Shown in pieces: positions 1 through 6,566 of a stretch of DNA of 11,822 nucleotides. This stretch comes from Anaerolineae bacterium (GTDB lineage: Bacteria; Chloroflexota; Anaerolineae; 4572-78; J111): contig JAGRBY010000182.1 in the NCBI GenBank assembly GCA_020433835.1, forward strand, positions 1-11,822, given 5' to 3'. Each line of letters begins with the position of its first letter. Positions within the stretch are counted from its first letter, which is position 1. The notes under the pieces are model-generated. The model was not told the DNA's origin, made no database searches, and worked only from the letters and a program-made list of their open reading frames with translations. The position numbers and the translations under genes are program-made.

Positions 1-3
1 GAA

Positions 4-99
4 AGAACCCTGGTTTTTGCCACAATTGTAAGCATGTTGCCCAATTGAGCACCAAAAATAAGCCTTGCCGGTCTCCTATTGAAGAAAAACCGGGGTTCT
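4..99. repeat. Spaced inverted repeat, 15-bp arms
   Basis: AGAACCCTGGTTTTT at 4-18 is matched by the reverse complement of 85-99, AGAACCCCGGTTTTT, with one mismatch. The spacer is 66 bases. Each arm is itself partly palindromic around CC.GG. No gene is recognisable in the spacer. It resembles the dispersed AGAA-CC-GG-TTT type repeats I associate with filamentous bacteria, but that link is inference. Confidence 0.55.
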
Positions 100-194
100 A
101 ATGCTAAAGTTGTTCCTGAATAGATCTGGAATAAGAACTCGTTACTTTTTGGTAGTATTTTAAGACCGAGTCCTTTAACTGCGTAACGCATACT

Positions 195-370
195 ATGTTG
201 GCTATACCGAAATTAATTTGAAACCAACACGTTTCATCACGTCATGCCCGTATGTTTGAAGCGGGTATCCATAGGTCGTGTGGAATGGATGCCCGCTAAA
301 ACCATGCGGGCATGGCGAAGCAGATACCTAAATGTGCTGGTCTCATTCTGTTTTTAGTATAGACCTTAAA
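195..370 (+). mobile_element. MITE-like non-autonomous element, copy A
   Basis: This is one of two related elements of about 175 bp in the window; the other is at 5293-5468 in opposite orientation. The ends carry imperfect terminal inverted repeats: CTATACCGAAAT at 202-213 on the left, and the reverse complement of 351-370, reading AAGGTCTATACTAAAAA, on the right. The centre is a nested palindrome. The outer stem is CATGCCCG (243-250) with CGGGCATG (307-314). The inner stem is GCGGGTATCC (261-270) with GGATGCCCGC (287-296), closing a 16-nt loop (271-286). It has no coding capacity, so if mobile it would need a transposase in trans. Exact borders and a target-site duplication could not be fixed, and the left terminal repeat is the most degraded. 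Confidence 0.7.
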
Positions 371-488
371 GCTCATAGTGCTGTTTGTATTTATTACAGG
401 CAGCGGATGGCGGATGGCGTGGTATGGTTTCTGTAATCCGCAGTCGGAGCAAAAGCCTGAGAAACAGTAGCAAGTTGAATGGAGTGGA

Positions 489-1649
489 ATGATGGAGCCG
501 CAAATTGAGTTGGCTTTACGAAAATTCGTCGCTCCTGAGTTTGTTTTTGGTGTGGGAGCGCGGCACCTGGCCGGACGCTATGCTAAAAATTTTGGCGCAC
601 GCAAAGTGCTGGTTGTAAGCGATGCGGGTGTTATCGAGGCCGGATGGACAGCGCAGGTTACAGACAGTTTGGACGCCGAAAGGCTGCCCTACATTGTCTT
701 TTCTCAGGTAACCCCCAACCCTCGGGTCGAAGAAGTAATGGCCGGCGTTCAAGTTTACCAATGTGAGGGCTGTAACCTTATTGTAGCGGTAGGGGGTGGC
801 AGCCCCATGGATTGTGCCAAGGGAATTGGCATCGCCAGCGCCAATAAGCAGCACGTATCCAAGTTTGAGGGCGTCGATCAGGTGTCCATTCCCGGCCCCC
901 CTTTAATCTGTATTCCGACAACGGCCGGCTCGGCGGCGGATGTTTCACAGTTCGCAATTATCACGGATATGGCCCGTAAGATCAAGATGTCTATCATCAG
1001 CAAGACAGTCGTTCCGGACGTGGCGCTGATCGACCCCGTCACGACAACAACGATGGATACCGAACTGACAGCCTGCACGGGGTTGGATGCCCTTGTTCAC
1101 GGTATCGAGTCGTTTGTTTCCAATGCCCATTCGCCGGTCACCGATTTACATGCTCTAGAAGCGATTCGGCTGGTGACGGAAAATCTGCTTTCGGTAATTA
1201 CAAACCGAGAGGACATCGGGCTACGCGGCCAGATGATGCTGGGCAGTATGCACGCGGGGTTGGCATTCTCCAACGCCAGTCTTGGCGCTGTACACGCAAT
1301 GGCCCATAGCCTGGGAGGCTTTCTGGACTTTCCGCATGGAAAAACCAATGCCTTGCTGCTGGAACACGTGGTGGCTTTTAATTTTAATGCGGCCATGGAA
1401 CGTTACCGGCGCATTGGTCATGCGATGGGGCTAGAACTGCGATTAGGCCGGGAACGAGAGACCATTTTAGAGGCTATCAGACGCCTGCGCCAGGCAGTGG
1501 GGGTTGACCAAACGTTAGGGCAGCTGGGACTGCACCGGAGCCACATTCCCAATCTGGCCAGGAATGCTATGCAGGATGCCTGTATGGTCACCAACCCATG
1601 TCGCCCAACGCAACAAGAAATTGAGGAAATCTATGAAAATGCCCTCTGA
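489..1649 (+). CDS. ercA: ErcA-type iron-containing alcohol-dehydrogenase-like protein
   Basis: A 386-aa member of the iron-dependent (group III) alcohol dehydrogenase superfamily, of normal length. The dinucleotide-binding GGGS is at residues 102-105. Next comes PTTAGSAADVS from 143, where classical enzymes have TTAGTGSEVT. The four metal ligands known from FucO (Asp, His, His, His) are present as D200, H204, H269 and H283. The N-terminus (RKFVAPEFVFGVGARHLAGR) and the SPMDCAKGIGI segment match the ErcA group as I remember it. In Pseudomonas, ErcA takes part in regulating ethanol oxidation together with the ErcS/ErcS' sensor kinases. Here the next gene, overlapping by 17 bp, is a hybrid kinase, which supports a signalling role rather than bulk catabolism. 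Two ATGs occur in tandem (489 and 492); GGAG at 481-484 is better spaced for 492. Enzymatic activity cannot be excluded because metal and cofactor sites look intact. Confidence 0.88.
   Translation: MMEPQIELALRKFVAPEFVFGVGARHLAGRYAKNFGARKVLVVSDAGVIEAGWTAQVTDSLDAERLPYIVFSQVTPNPRVEEVMAGVQVYQCEGCNLIVAVGGGSPMDCAKGIGIASANKQHVSKFEGVDQVSIPGPPLICIPTTAGSAADVSQFAIITDMARKIKMSIISKTVVPDVALIDPVTTTTMDTELTACTGLDALVHGIESFVSNAHSPVTDLHALEAIRLVTENLLSVITNREDIGLRGQMMLGSMHAGLAFSNASLGAVHAMAHSLGGFLDFPHGKTNALLLEHVVAFNFNAAMERYRRIGHAMGLELRLGRERETILEAIRRLRQAVGVDQTLGQLGLHRSHIPNLARNAMQDACMVTNPCRPTQQEIEEIYENAL
1623..1635 (+). promoter_or_regulatory. Ribosome binding site of the kinase inside ercA
   Basis: GAGGAAA precedes the ATG at 1633 with about 6 nt between GAGG and the start. 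It lies within the last codons of ercA and decides the kinase start against the longer open frame. Confidence 0.75.
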
Positions 1650-3618
1650 ACCTTCTCCTGAGTGGGATGACCTGCGGGACAAAATCATCGGGCTTGGCGA
1701 GCATTCTATTCGGAAAAGCTACTATCCGGAGTTGGAGCAGCGGATCGACGAGCTGGAGCGTTTCAGGGCTTTGCTGGACCAAAGCAACGACCTTATCTTT
1801 TTGGTGCAGGTTCCGGCAGGTCAATTCGCCGATATGAATGGAGCTGCGTGCCGGCAGTTAGGCCATTCGCGTGAAACCTTACTTGCTATGTCAATTGGCG
1901 ACCTTGTTCCCCAGCCCATCTGGGAAAAGCTGACTGCGCTCTTTGCCGATGCAGGCCAGATTGGTCGGGATGGCGTGACCATCGTCACAACATTTGCGTG
2001 TGGGGGCAGCGCAATACCGGTCGAGCTATCTGTACGGTTGGTTGATTTCCGTGACGCTGTCTACGCCGTCATCGTTGCGCGCGACCTCACCCAGCGCAAG
2101 CAAGCGGAAGAGGAAATTCGCTATCAGGCGAATCTGTTAGCCAACGTCTCCGATGCCATTATCTCCACCGACATGACATTCACGATTAAATCCTGGAATA
2201 AAGCCGCTGAAACCCTCTACGGCTGGTCGGCTCAAGAGGTGATCGGAAAGAAGATGGATGAGGTTGTGCCGACTGAATATCTTGCTGGTCGGTTCAAAGA
2301 TGTAATCAATCAAGTGCGACAAGCAGGACAGTGGCAGGGCGAGGTAATGCAATGGGATAAAGATGGAACCAAACGACACATCTTGAGTTCTGTCACGCTG
2401 CTGCATAATGAAACAGGCGTTGTCGCCGTCAACCGTGATATCACCGCTCACAAACAACTGGAAGCAGAAAACGAAGAACTGGCTGCCCAGTTTTATCAAG
2501 CTCAGAAAATGGACTCTATTGGTCGGCTGGCCGGGGGGATTGCCCATGATTTTAATAACTTGCTGGTACCCATTATCGGCTATTCTGAATTAGGTATGTT
2601 GGAATTAGCTCCCGACAGTCGACTCTACATAGACTTGCAGCGTATTCGTGGAGCAGCCGAGCGGGCCGCCAATTTAACCCGCCAGATACTGGCCTTCAGC
2701 CGCAAGCAGATGCTGGATATAAGATCGGTTGATTTGAATGAAGTGCTGACCAATTTTGAGCCGATGCTAGGCCGGCTGATTGGCGAAGATATCGACTTGC
2801 GCCTTTTTTTGGCATCCGCCTTGCCGCCGGTCAAAGCCGACCCGAGTCAACTTGAGCAAGTCATCCTAAATATGGCTGTCAATGCCCGTGACGCTATGCC
2901 TCAGGGGGGGCAATTGTCTCTTGAAACTGATAACGTTTATCTGGACGAAAACTATGCCGAAAAACGACCGGGTTGTACACCCGGCCCCCACGTGCTGCTG
3001 GCCGTAAGTGACACCGGGCACGGTATGGACGCCGAAACACAGCCCTACATTTTTGACCCCTTCTTCACGACCAAAGAGCAGGGGACGGGTTTGGGGTTGG
3101 CTATGGTTTACGGTGTTGTTAAGCAACACGGAGGGCATATTTGGGTCTACAGTGAGTTAAACCGGGGGACTACCTTCAAAATCTATCTGCCGCAAACAGC
3201 CGAAACAGCCCAACAGATTAAGCCGGCCGGTGCCGAATCGATGATACTTTATGGAACAGAGACAATATTAGTTGTGGAAGATGAAGCTATGGTGCGCCAT
3301 CTTGTGGTTGAAACTCTGGAAGCGCACGGTTATCAAGTGCTTCAAGCTCAAAGCCCGGAAAAGAGCCTGCAACTGGCTACAGCTTACTCCAATCCCATCC
3401 ATTTGCTGTTGAGCGACGTAATTATGCCCGAAATGAACGGTCAGGAACTATATCAGCGCATAGCCGAGGTTCGGCCTGGGATTAAAGCGCTCTATATGTC
3501 GGGCTATACTAACAATGTAATTGCTCACCACGACATTTTGAGGGAAGGAATCAATTTTTTGCAGAAGCCCTTTACCATTCGTGATCTCACCCGAAAAGTG
3601 CGACAGGCTTTGGGTTGA
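1633..3618 (+). CDS. Hybrid sensor histidine kinase/response regulator (PAS-PAS-HisKA-HATPase-REC), ErcA-linked
   Basis: A 661-aa soluble hybrid kinase with no transmembrane segment. Order: N-terminal helical leader (11-57, with DKIIGLG and RKSYYPELEQR), PAS1 (about 45-152), PAS2 (about 162-272), HisKA with the H-box GGIAHDFNN (phospho-acceptor H305), HATPase_c with N-box around N417, G1 DTGHGM (460-465), F-box FDPFFTTK (474-481) and G2 GTGLGL (484-489). The C-terminal receiver has acidic E549/D550, phospho-acceptor D595, S623 and K645. All catalytic residues are present. The start at 1633 is chosen because GAGGAAA at 1623-1629 lies about 6 nt upstream; the frame is open further upstream only inside ercA. 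The 17-bp overlap implies translational coupling with ercA. The input is presumably cytoplasmic, sensed by PAS and possibly by ErcA. The output partner is not in the window. It is closest in idea to ErcS'; no specific symbol is assigned. Confidence 0.9.
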   Translation: MKMPSEPSPEWDDLRDKIIGLGEHSIRKSYYPELEQRIDELERFRALLDQSNDLIFLVQVPAGQFADMNGAACRQLGHSRETLLAMSIGDLVPQPIWEKLTALFADAGQIGRDGVTIVTTFACGGSAIPVELSVRLVDFRDAVYAVIVARDLTQRKQAEEEIRYQANLLANVSDAIISTDMTFTIKSWNKAAETLYGWSAQEVIGKKMDEVVPTEYLAGRFKDVINQVRQAGQWQGEVMQWDKDGTKRHILSSVTLLHNETGVVAVNRDITAHKQLEAENEELAAQFYQAQKMDSIGRLAGGIAHDFNNLLVPIIGYSELGMLELAPDSRLYIDLQRIRGAAERAANLTRQILAFSRKQMLDIRSVDLNEVLTNFEPMLGRLIGEDIDLRLFLASALPPVKADPSQLEQVILNMAVNARDAMPQGGQLSLETDNVYLDENYAEKRPGCTPGPHVLLAVSDTGHGMDAETQPYIFDPFFTTKEQGTGLGLAMVYGVVKQHGGHIWVYSELNRGTTFKIYLPQTAETAQQIKPAGAESMILYGTETILVVEDEAMVRHLVVETLEAHGYQVLQAQSPEKSLQLATAYSNPIHLLLSDVIMPEMNGQELYQRIAEVRPGIKALYMSGYTNNVIAHHDILREGINFLQKPFTIRDLTRKVRQALG

Positions 3619-3669
3619 AAAAATAGCAGTCGACCGCTGCGCTGTTCTTGTCTATCCGGCGGGGCGAAA

Positions 3670-4770
3670 TCAGGTTCTCAACAGATGAATCAAACTGGTA
3701 ACCACATAGCCATAGGTGATGATACCGCCCACAAGTAGCAACCCCAGATTGATACCCAGGCTAACCCAATTGGGGCGGGGGCGGGTGTCGGTCCAGGGCA
3801 GTGAGCCAAGTTTGTTGAGGCTGTCTTCCGCGTTTTCGGCTACGGGACTAACTTCGCTTAGTTGATGCAGTTGGTACCAGGCTTCCTGCTTCGATTTTTG
3901 ATCGTCGGCATACTGCACGGCCCCTCGAAAGGCGTGAATAGCCTCGCGCCGTTTGCCTTTGCCTAAATAAGCCAAGCCAAGATTAACGTAAGCCGGGCCA
4001 AAACGCTGATCGTTATTGATGGCCTGCCGATAGCGGGCGATGGCATCATCAAACTTATTGTCCTCGTGAAACTCGGTGCCGATCTTAAAGTGGATATCCG
4101 AAACGTTGTTGCGCCGCTCGTATAGGTTGATGGGCTTGAAGGGCGTGCTTGGATCGCGATGAATAGTCGGCGTTGGTGTAACTGCCGGCTTTTTTTGGCG
4201 ATGGCGAAAGTAGGCGATGAGACTGGTTAAGAGGATGAAACCATCCAGTCCCGGCAGCGGAATTAAGCTGGTGAAGGTAATCCAAAAGCTGGCCGAAGCC
4301 ATATAAATCGTCAAGGCCATAGCCACCGCTTGCAGATCAAGGCTTTGGGGTAGGTCGGTGCCGACGGGTAGCAGAAACGCAAGTACCTCGTCGGTGCTTA
4401 AGCCGCTGCTGTAGACCAACACGGCCGCAATGGTTAAGCTCAACATGAGGCAAAAGAGGCTAAAGGTGAAACTGACCATCGGCCCTGCTACTGAGACAAT
4501 AGTCAGCCCCAGGTATTTGGGTTTGAGCCTTCTGGGGTTAACCTCTATAGGCCGCGCCCAGCCAATGCCGATAAGCACAAAAGAAAATAGCCCAATCCAA
4601 GATAGATGACGCATAGGGTTAAGCGTAATCTTGCCCCGTTCTACCTGGCCATAATCACCTAAATAATAGGCGGCGAAGGCATGCCCTAACTCGTGAACCA
4701 CAGAGCCGATGAGGACGCCGGGAATAATAAGGAAGTTTGTCCAGTGAAAGGTAGGAAACAGGTCGCCCAT
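3670..4770 (-). CDS. Site-2 protease family (M50) zinc metalloprotease with TPR repeats
   Basis: A 366-aa integral membrane protein. HELGH at residues 26-30 is the M50 zinc-binding motif (ligands H26, H30, catalytic E27) inside the first hydrophobic segment. GWARPIEVNPRRLKP (70-84) is a typical M50 segment. The second motif, IPLPGLDG (170-177), supplies the third ligand D176; the Asn usual at the head of this motif (N-x-x-P-x-P-x-LDG) is Ser168 here. Further hydrophobic segments lie at about 58-72, 90-120 and 147-187. A basic and proline-rich linker (190-215) leads to two TPR-like repeats (about 226-293), then a C-terminal membrane span (about 338-360). Site-2 proteases cut transmembrane helices, often to release regulators; the substrate is unknown. 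It is the second gene of an operon, starting 2 nt after the stop of the upstream gene, with a weak GAGG about 10 nt ahead. Confidence 0.88.
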   Translation of the reverse strand: MGDLFPTFHWTNFLIIPGVLIGSVVHELGHAFAAYYLGDYGQVERGKITLNPMRHLSWIGLFSFVLIGIGWARPIEVNPRRLKPKYLGLTIVSVAGPMVSFTFSLFCLMLSLTIAAVLVYSSGLSTDEVLAFLLPVGTDLPQSLDLQAVAMALTIYMASASFWITFTSLIPLPGLDGFILLTSLIAYFRHRQKKPAVTPTPTIHRDPSTPFKPINLYERRNNVSDIHFKIGTEFHEDNKFDDAIARYRQAINNDQRFGPAYVNLGLAYLGKGKRREAIHAFRGAVQYADDQKSKQEAWYQLHQLSEVSPVAENAEDSLNKLGSLPWTDTRPRPNWVSLGINLGLLLVGGIITYGYVVTSLIHLLRT

Positions 4771-4772
4771 AG

Positions 4773-5168
4773 TTATTCTGCCTCGGCTAAGGTAAAGGGA
4801 ACTTCGACCACCTGTAAAACGTTTTCCTGATAGGACATCTCGGCCCGGGCTACATACTGTTCAGCTAAGTCCGGCTGACGAAGATGAAGCGTTAAATGAA
4901 CGAGAGGTTCGTGGTGCTCAACAATAAATGCTGTGGCGGCTGTTTTTCCCCGACTGTCGATAATAGCAAGCTCAATGTTGGGGTAAGATGAAGGGGCGCT
5001 GGTGGGTTCCGATGCGGACGAATCGGGCTTCGATTCTCCGGGAATATCAAGCGTAACATTCGCCGACCGGGTCGGTAAGTTTTCAACGGCTAGCTCCAGC
5101 AGCACCCGTCGTTTATCGGAAAAAACAATCGGGTTGAGTAAAGCTATGTTAGGATGTTTCGTCGTCAC
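4773..5168 (-). CDS. Uncharacterised protein, operonic with site-2 protease
   Basis: A 131-aa protein with no signal peptide or membrane segment. It starts with GTG at 5168, supported by AAGGAAAGG immediately upstream (about 5172-5180). The N-terminal part (MTTKHPNIALLNPIVFSDKR) and the C-terminal part (about 62-127, alternating hydrophobic strands such as NIELAIIDS, LVHLTLHL, VVEVPFTL) look like a small beta-sandwich. A low-complexity Ser/Pro/Glu stretch (45-60) joins them. I recall similar short proteins in Chloroflexota but know no function. The 2-nt spacing to the protease gene suggests co-translation and perhaps a partner or adaptor role. That is inference; annotate as hypothetical. Confidence 0.75.
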   Translation of the reverse strand: MTTKHPNIALLNPIVFSDKRRVLLELAVENLPTRSANVTLDIPGESKPDSSASEPTSAPSSYPNIELAIIDSRGKTAATAFIVEHHEPLVHLTLHLRQPDLAEQYVARAEMSYQENVLQVVEVPFTLAEAE

Positions 5169-5203
5169 AAACCTTTCCTTGATTGCCTAAGCGTAATCCT
5201 CAG

Positions 5204-5232
5204 ATTATACTACTTGACAGAATGATGGCCAA
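5204..5232 (-). promoter_or_regulatory. Sigma-70-like promoter of the small-protein/protease operon
   Basis: On the minus strand, TTGGCC (5227-5232) and a perfect TATAAT (5204-5209) are separated by 17 nt. The predicted start point near 5197 gives a leader of about 29 nt with the AAGGAAAGG ribosome-binding site. The fit is good, with 4/6 at -35 and 6/6 at -10. Confidence 0.6.
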
Positions 5233-5245
5233 ACGTTTAGCCGAC

Positions 5246-5254
5246 ATTATACCA
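5246..5254 (-). promoter_or_regulatory. Second candidate -10 (extended) for the same operon
   Basis: The minus strand reads TGGTATAAT, an extended -10 with TG one base upstream of a perfect TATAAT (5246-5251). No convincing -35 lies 16-18 nt upstream. It could be an alternative upstream start with a leader of about 70 nt. Confidence 0.35.
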
Positions 5255-5292
5255 CACATGTTCGATTTTTGAGATTGACCACGGTTGGGTAG

Positions 5293-5468
5293 TTAAGTAC
5301 TATACTAAAACAGAAAGAGATCAGCCCTTTTAAGTATCTGCTTCGTCATGCCCGAATGGTTTTAGCGGGCATCCATAGGTCGTGGGGAATAGATGCCTGC
5401 TTAAAGCAGGCGGGCATGACGTGATGAAAAGTATTGGTTTCAAACGCATTTCGGTATAGACCTTAAAT
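5293..5468 (-). mobile_element. MITE-like non-autonomous element, copy B
   Basis: Homologous to copy A over its length but in reverse orientation. Terminal inverted repeats are TTAAGTACTATACTAAAA (5293-5310) and the reverse complement of 5449-5466, TTAAGGTCTATACCGAAA, matching at 14 of 18 positions. The outer stem is CATGCCCG (5347-5354) with CGGGCATG (5411-5418). The inner stem is GCGGGCATC (5365-5373) with GATGCCTGC (5392-5400). The 16-nt loop is at 5375-5390. It lies about 105 bp before the SH3 gene, much as copy A lies about 120 bp before ercA. It encodes nothing. Confidence 0.72.
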
Positions 5469-5572
5469 TATCGTCGGTGTATTTTAGTCGGAACTTTCTA
5501 CCCACTGTTCCTTACTCCCAATTTGGCTCGTCCTTTTTTTATTTTTACTGAAGTTACCTGGGTGAATGTGTG

Positions 5573-6520
5573 ATGAAAAAAGTATGGTTAATTAGCGGGA
5601 TTGTTGTGCTGCTGTCGATTATCACCTTTTTTATCTTTACGCTGCTCTTTACGCAGTTTTTTGTTATTACCTCAACCACGCTGCCGCCGGCTACGCCGAC
5701 GCCGCAGCCTACCTTTACGTCGTCACCAACGGCCACGGTTTTGGTTATTGCCCCTGAACCAACGGCTATTTCGACGTCGAGCGATACGCCCTTGCCTACC
5801 AGCACCGCAACCTCTGTTGAGCCTGCGGCGACGGCAACGCCTCTACCGCCAACGGCTACGCCGACCTCGGCTGCGCCTCAGGTGGTGGCCGACAGCACGG
5901 TCAACGTTCGCTCCGGGCCGGGGTTGGATTATCCGGTGATCGGCGCTCTGCCGCCCAACACGGTTGTGCCGGCTATCGGCCGCACGGCTGATCAAGGCTG
6001 GTGGCAGCTTCAACTGCCGGTCGGTCAAACCGGCTGGGTCGCTGCCTCGGTGGTCGATGCCCGTAATACGGCGGGATTACCGGTGGCTCAGGCGCCCGCT
6101 CCGCCCGAACCTACGGCCACACCAATACCGCCCGAACCGACCCGCAGCCCGTATCAATTTGAGCCGACCGGCTGGTACAGCGACCGTAATATGGGCTTAA
6201 CCCGCTTCTTGGGCAACATTACCGATGCCAACGGTACGCCGGTCAATGGGGTTCCAGTTCAGGCTCAATGCGGCGGCTTTAGCGTTATTTCCAATCCGTC
6301 CGGCCCGGTCGGCGGCTGGAGTTCCAACGATGGCGCAGACGATCCGGACGGCTTTTATGATATTACGGTAGCACGCTATCCGGTGGTCTGTAAATGGACG
6401 TTGTCGGTGGTGTACACTGAAGATGGCGTGAACGTCCTCCAACGGCTATCAGAGCCGATAGAGATTGAGGTCACAACGGAAGAGTCGATTGTGACAGCCA
6501 ATTGGCGGAAGAATTGGTGA
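5573..6520 (+). CDS. Membrane-anchored/secreted SH3b-domain protein with Pro/Thr-rich linkers
   Basis: A 315-aa exported protein. Residues 1-31 form a signal-anchor (KK then a long hydrophobic segment). A Pro/Thr/Ala-rich stalk follows (about 36-103, repeated ATPTP-like units), then a bacterial SH3 domain (about 104-163: STVNVRSGPGLDYPVIG, the WW pair at 143-144, GWVAASVV at 154). A second Pro-rich linker (170-195) leads to a C-terminal domain (about 198-315) with two cysteines (C233, C273) that could pair. This last domain looks beta-rich, like carboxypeptidase-regulatory or Ig-like folds, but I cannot assign it. SH3b domains commonly bind cell-wall or surface polymers. The start at ATG 5573 is chosen over GTG 5570 because GGTGA (5561-5565) is 7 nt upstream. 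It is a single gene, converging on rho. Confidence 0.8.
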   Translation: MKKVWLISGIVVLLSIITFFIFTLLFTQFFVITSTTLPPATPTPQPTFTSSPTATVLVIAPEPTAISTSSDTPLPTSTATSVEPAATATPLPPTATPTSAAPQVVADSTVNVRSGPGLDYPVIGALPPNTVVPAIGRTADQGWWQLQLPVGQTGWVAASVVDARNTAGLPVAQAPAPPEPTATPIPPEPTRSPYQFEPTGWYSDRNMGLTRFLGNITDANGTPVNGVPVQAQCGGFSVISNPSGPVGGWSSNDGADDPDGFYDITVARYPVVCKWTLSVVYTEDGVNVLQRLSEPIEIEVTTEESIVTANWRKNW

Positions 6521-6540
6521 TTGGAGATTGGAGATTGAAG
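6513..6540 (+). repeat. Heptamer tandem repeat ATTGGAG
   Basis: Four tandem 7-bp units: ATTGGTG, ATTGGAG, ATTGGAG, ATTGAAG. The first unit overlaps the last codons and stop of the SH3 gene; the rest occupy the 46-bp gap before the 3' end of rho. Confidence 0.7.
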
Positions 6541-6566
6541 GGTGGAAAGATGAGGTAACGACGGGG

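Larger units (their letters stand above)
1..488. other. Non-coding region upstream of ercA
   Basis: No convincing coding frame is visible in these 488 bases. They hold a spaced inverted repeat (arms 4-18 and 85-99) and a MITE-like element (about 195-370). The remaining 120 bases directly before ercA contain a short direct repeat of GCGGATG (about 405-417) and a GCGGAT/ATCCGC inverted pair (about 410-440). I see no clear -35/-10 pair and no recognisable riboswitch core. The promoter of ercA must lie here or further upstream. Confidence 0.6.
5169..5572. other. Divergent intergenic region
   Basis: About 400 bases separate the minus-strand operon from the plus-strand SH3 gene. The left part carries the minus-strand promoter(s), the middle carries MITE-like copy B, and the last 100 bases are T-rich with no clear -35/-10 for the SH3 gene. 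Confidence 0.6.

Noticed and set aside
405..480. GCGGATGGCGGATGG repeat and CCTGAGAAACAG as possible riboswitch elements (cobalamin or TPP)
   Set aside because: Only short fragments match; the conserved cores of neither class are present and the pairing expected is absent.
3627..3645. GCAG/CTGC stem between the convergent kinase and protease genes as a terminator
   Set aside because: Only a 4-bp stem with no T-tract in the right place on either strand.
5214..5219. Perfect TTGACA on the plus strand, looking like a -35 box
   Set aside because: No TATAAT-like hexamer lies 16-18 nt downstream on that strand, the next plus-strand gene is 350 bases away, and the same segment is better explained by the minus-strand promoter.
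5686..5900. Repeated ACGCCGACG-like units as a tandem DNA repeat or CRISPR-like array
   Set aside because: They are codons of the Pro/Thr-rich stalk, irregular in spacing and without unique spacers.
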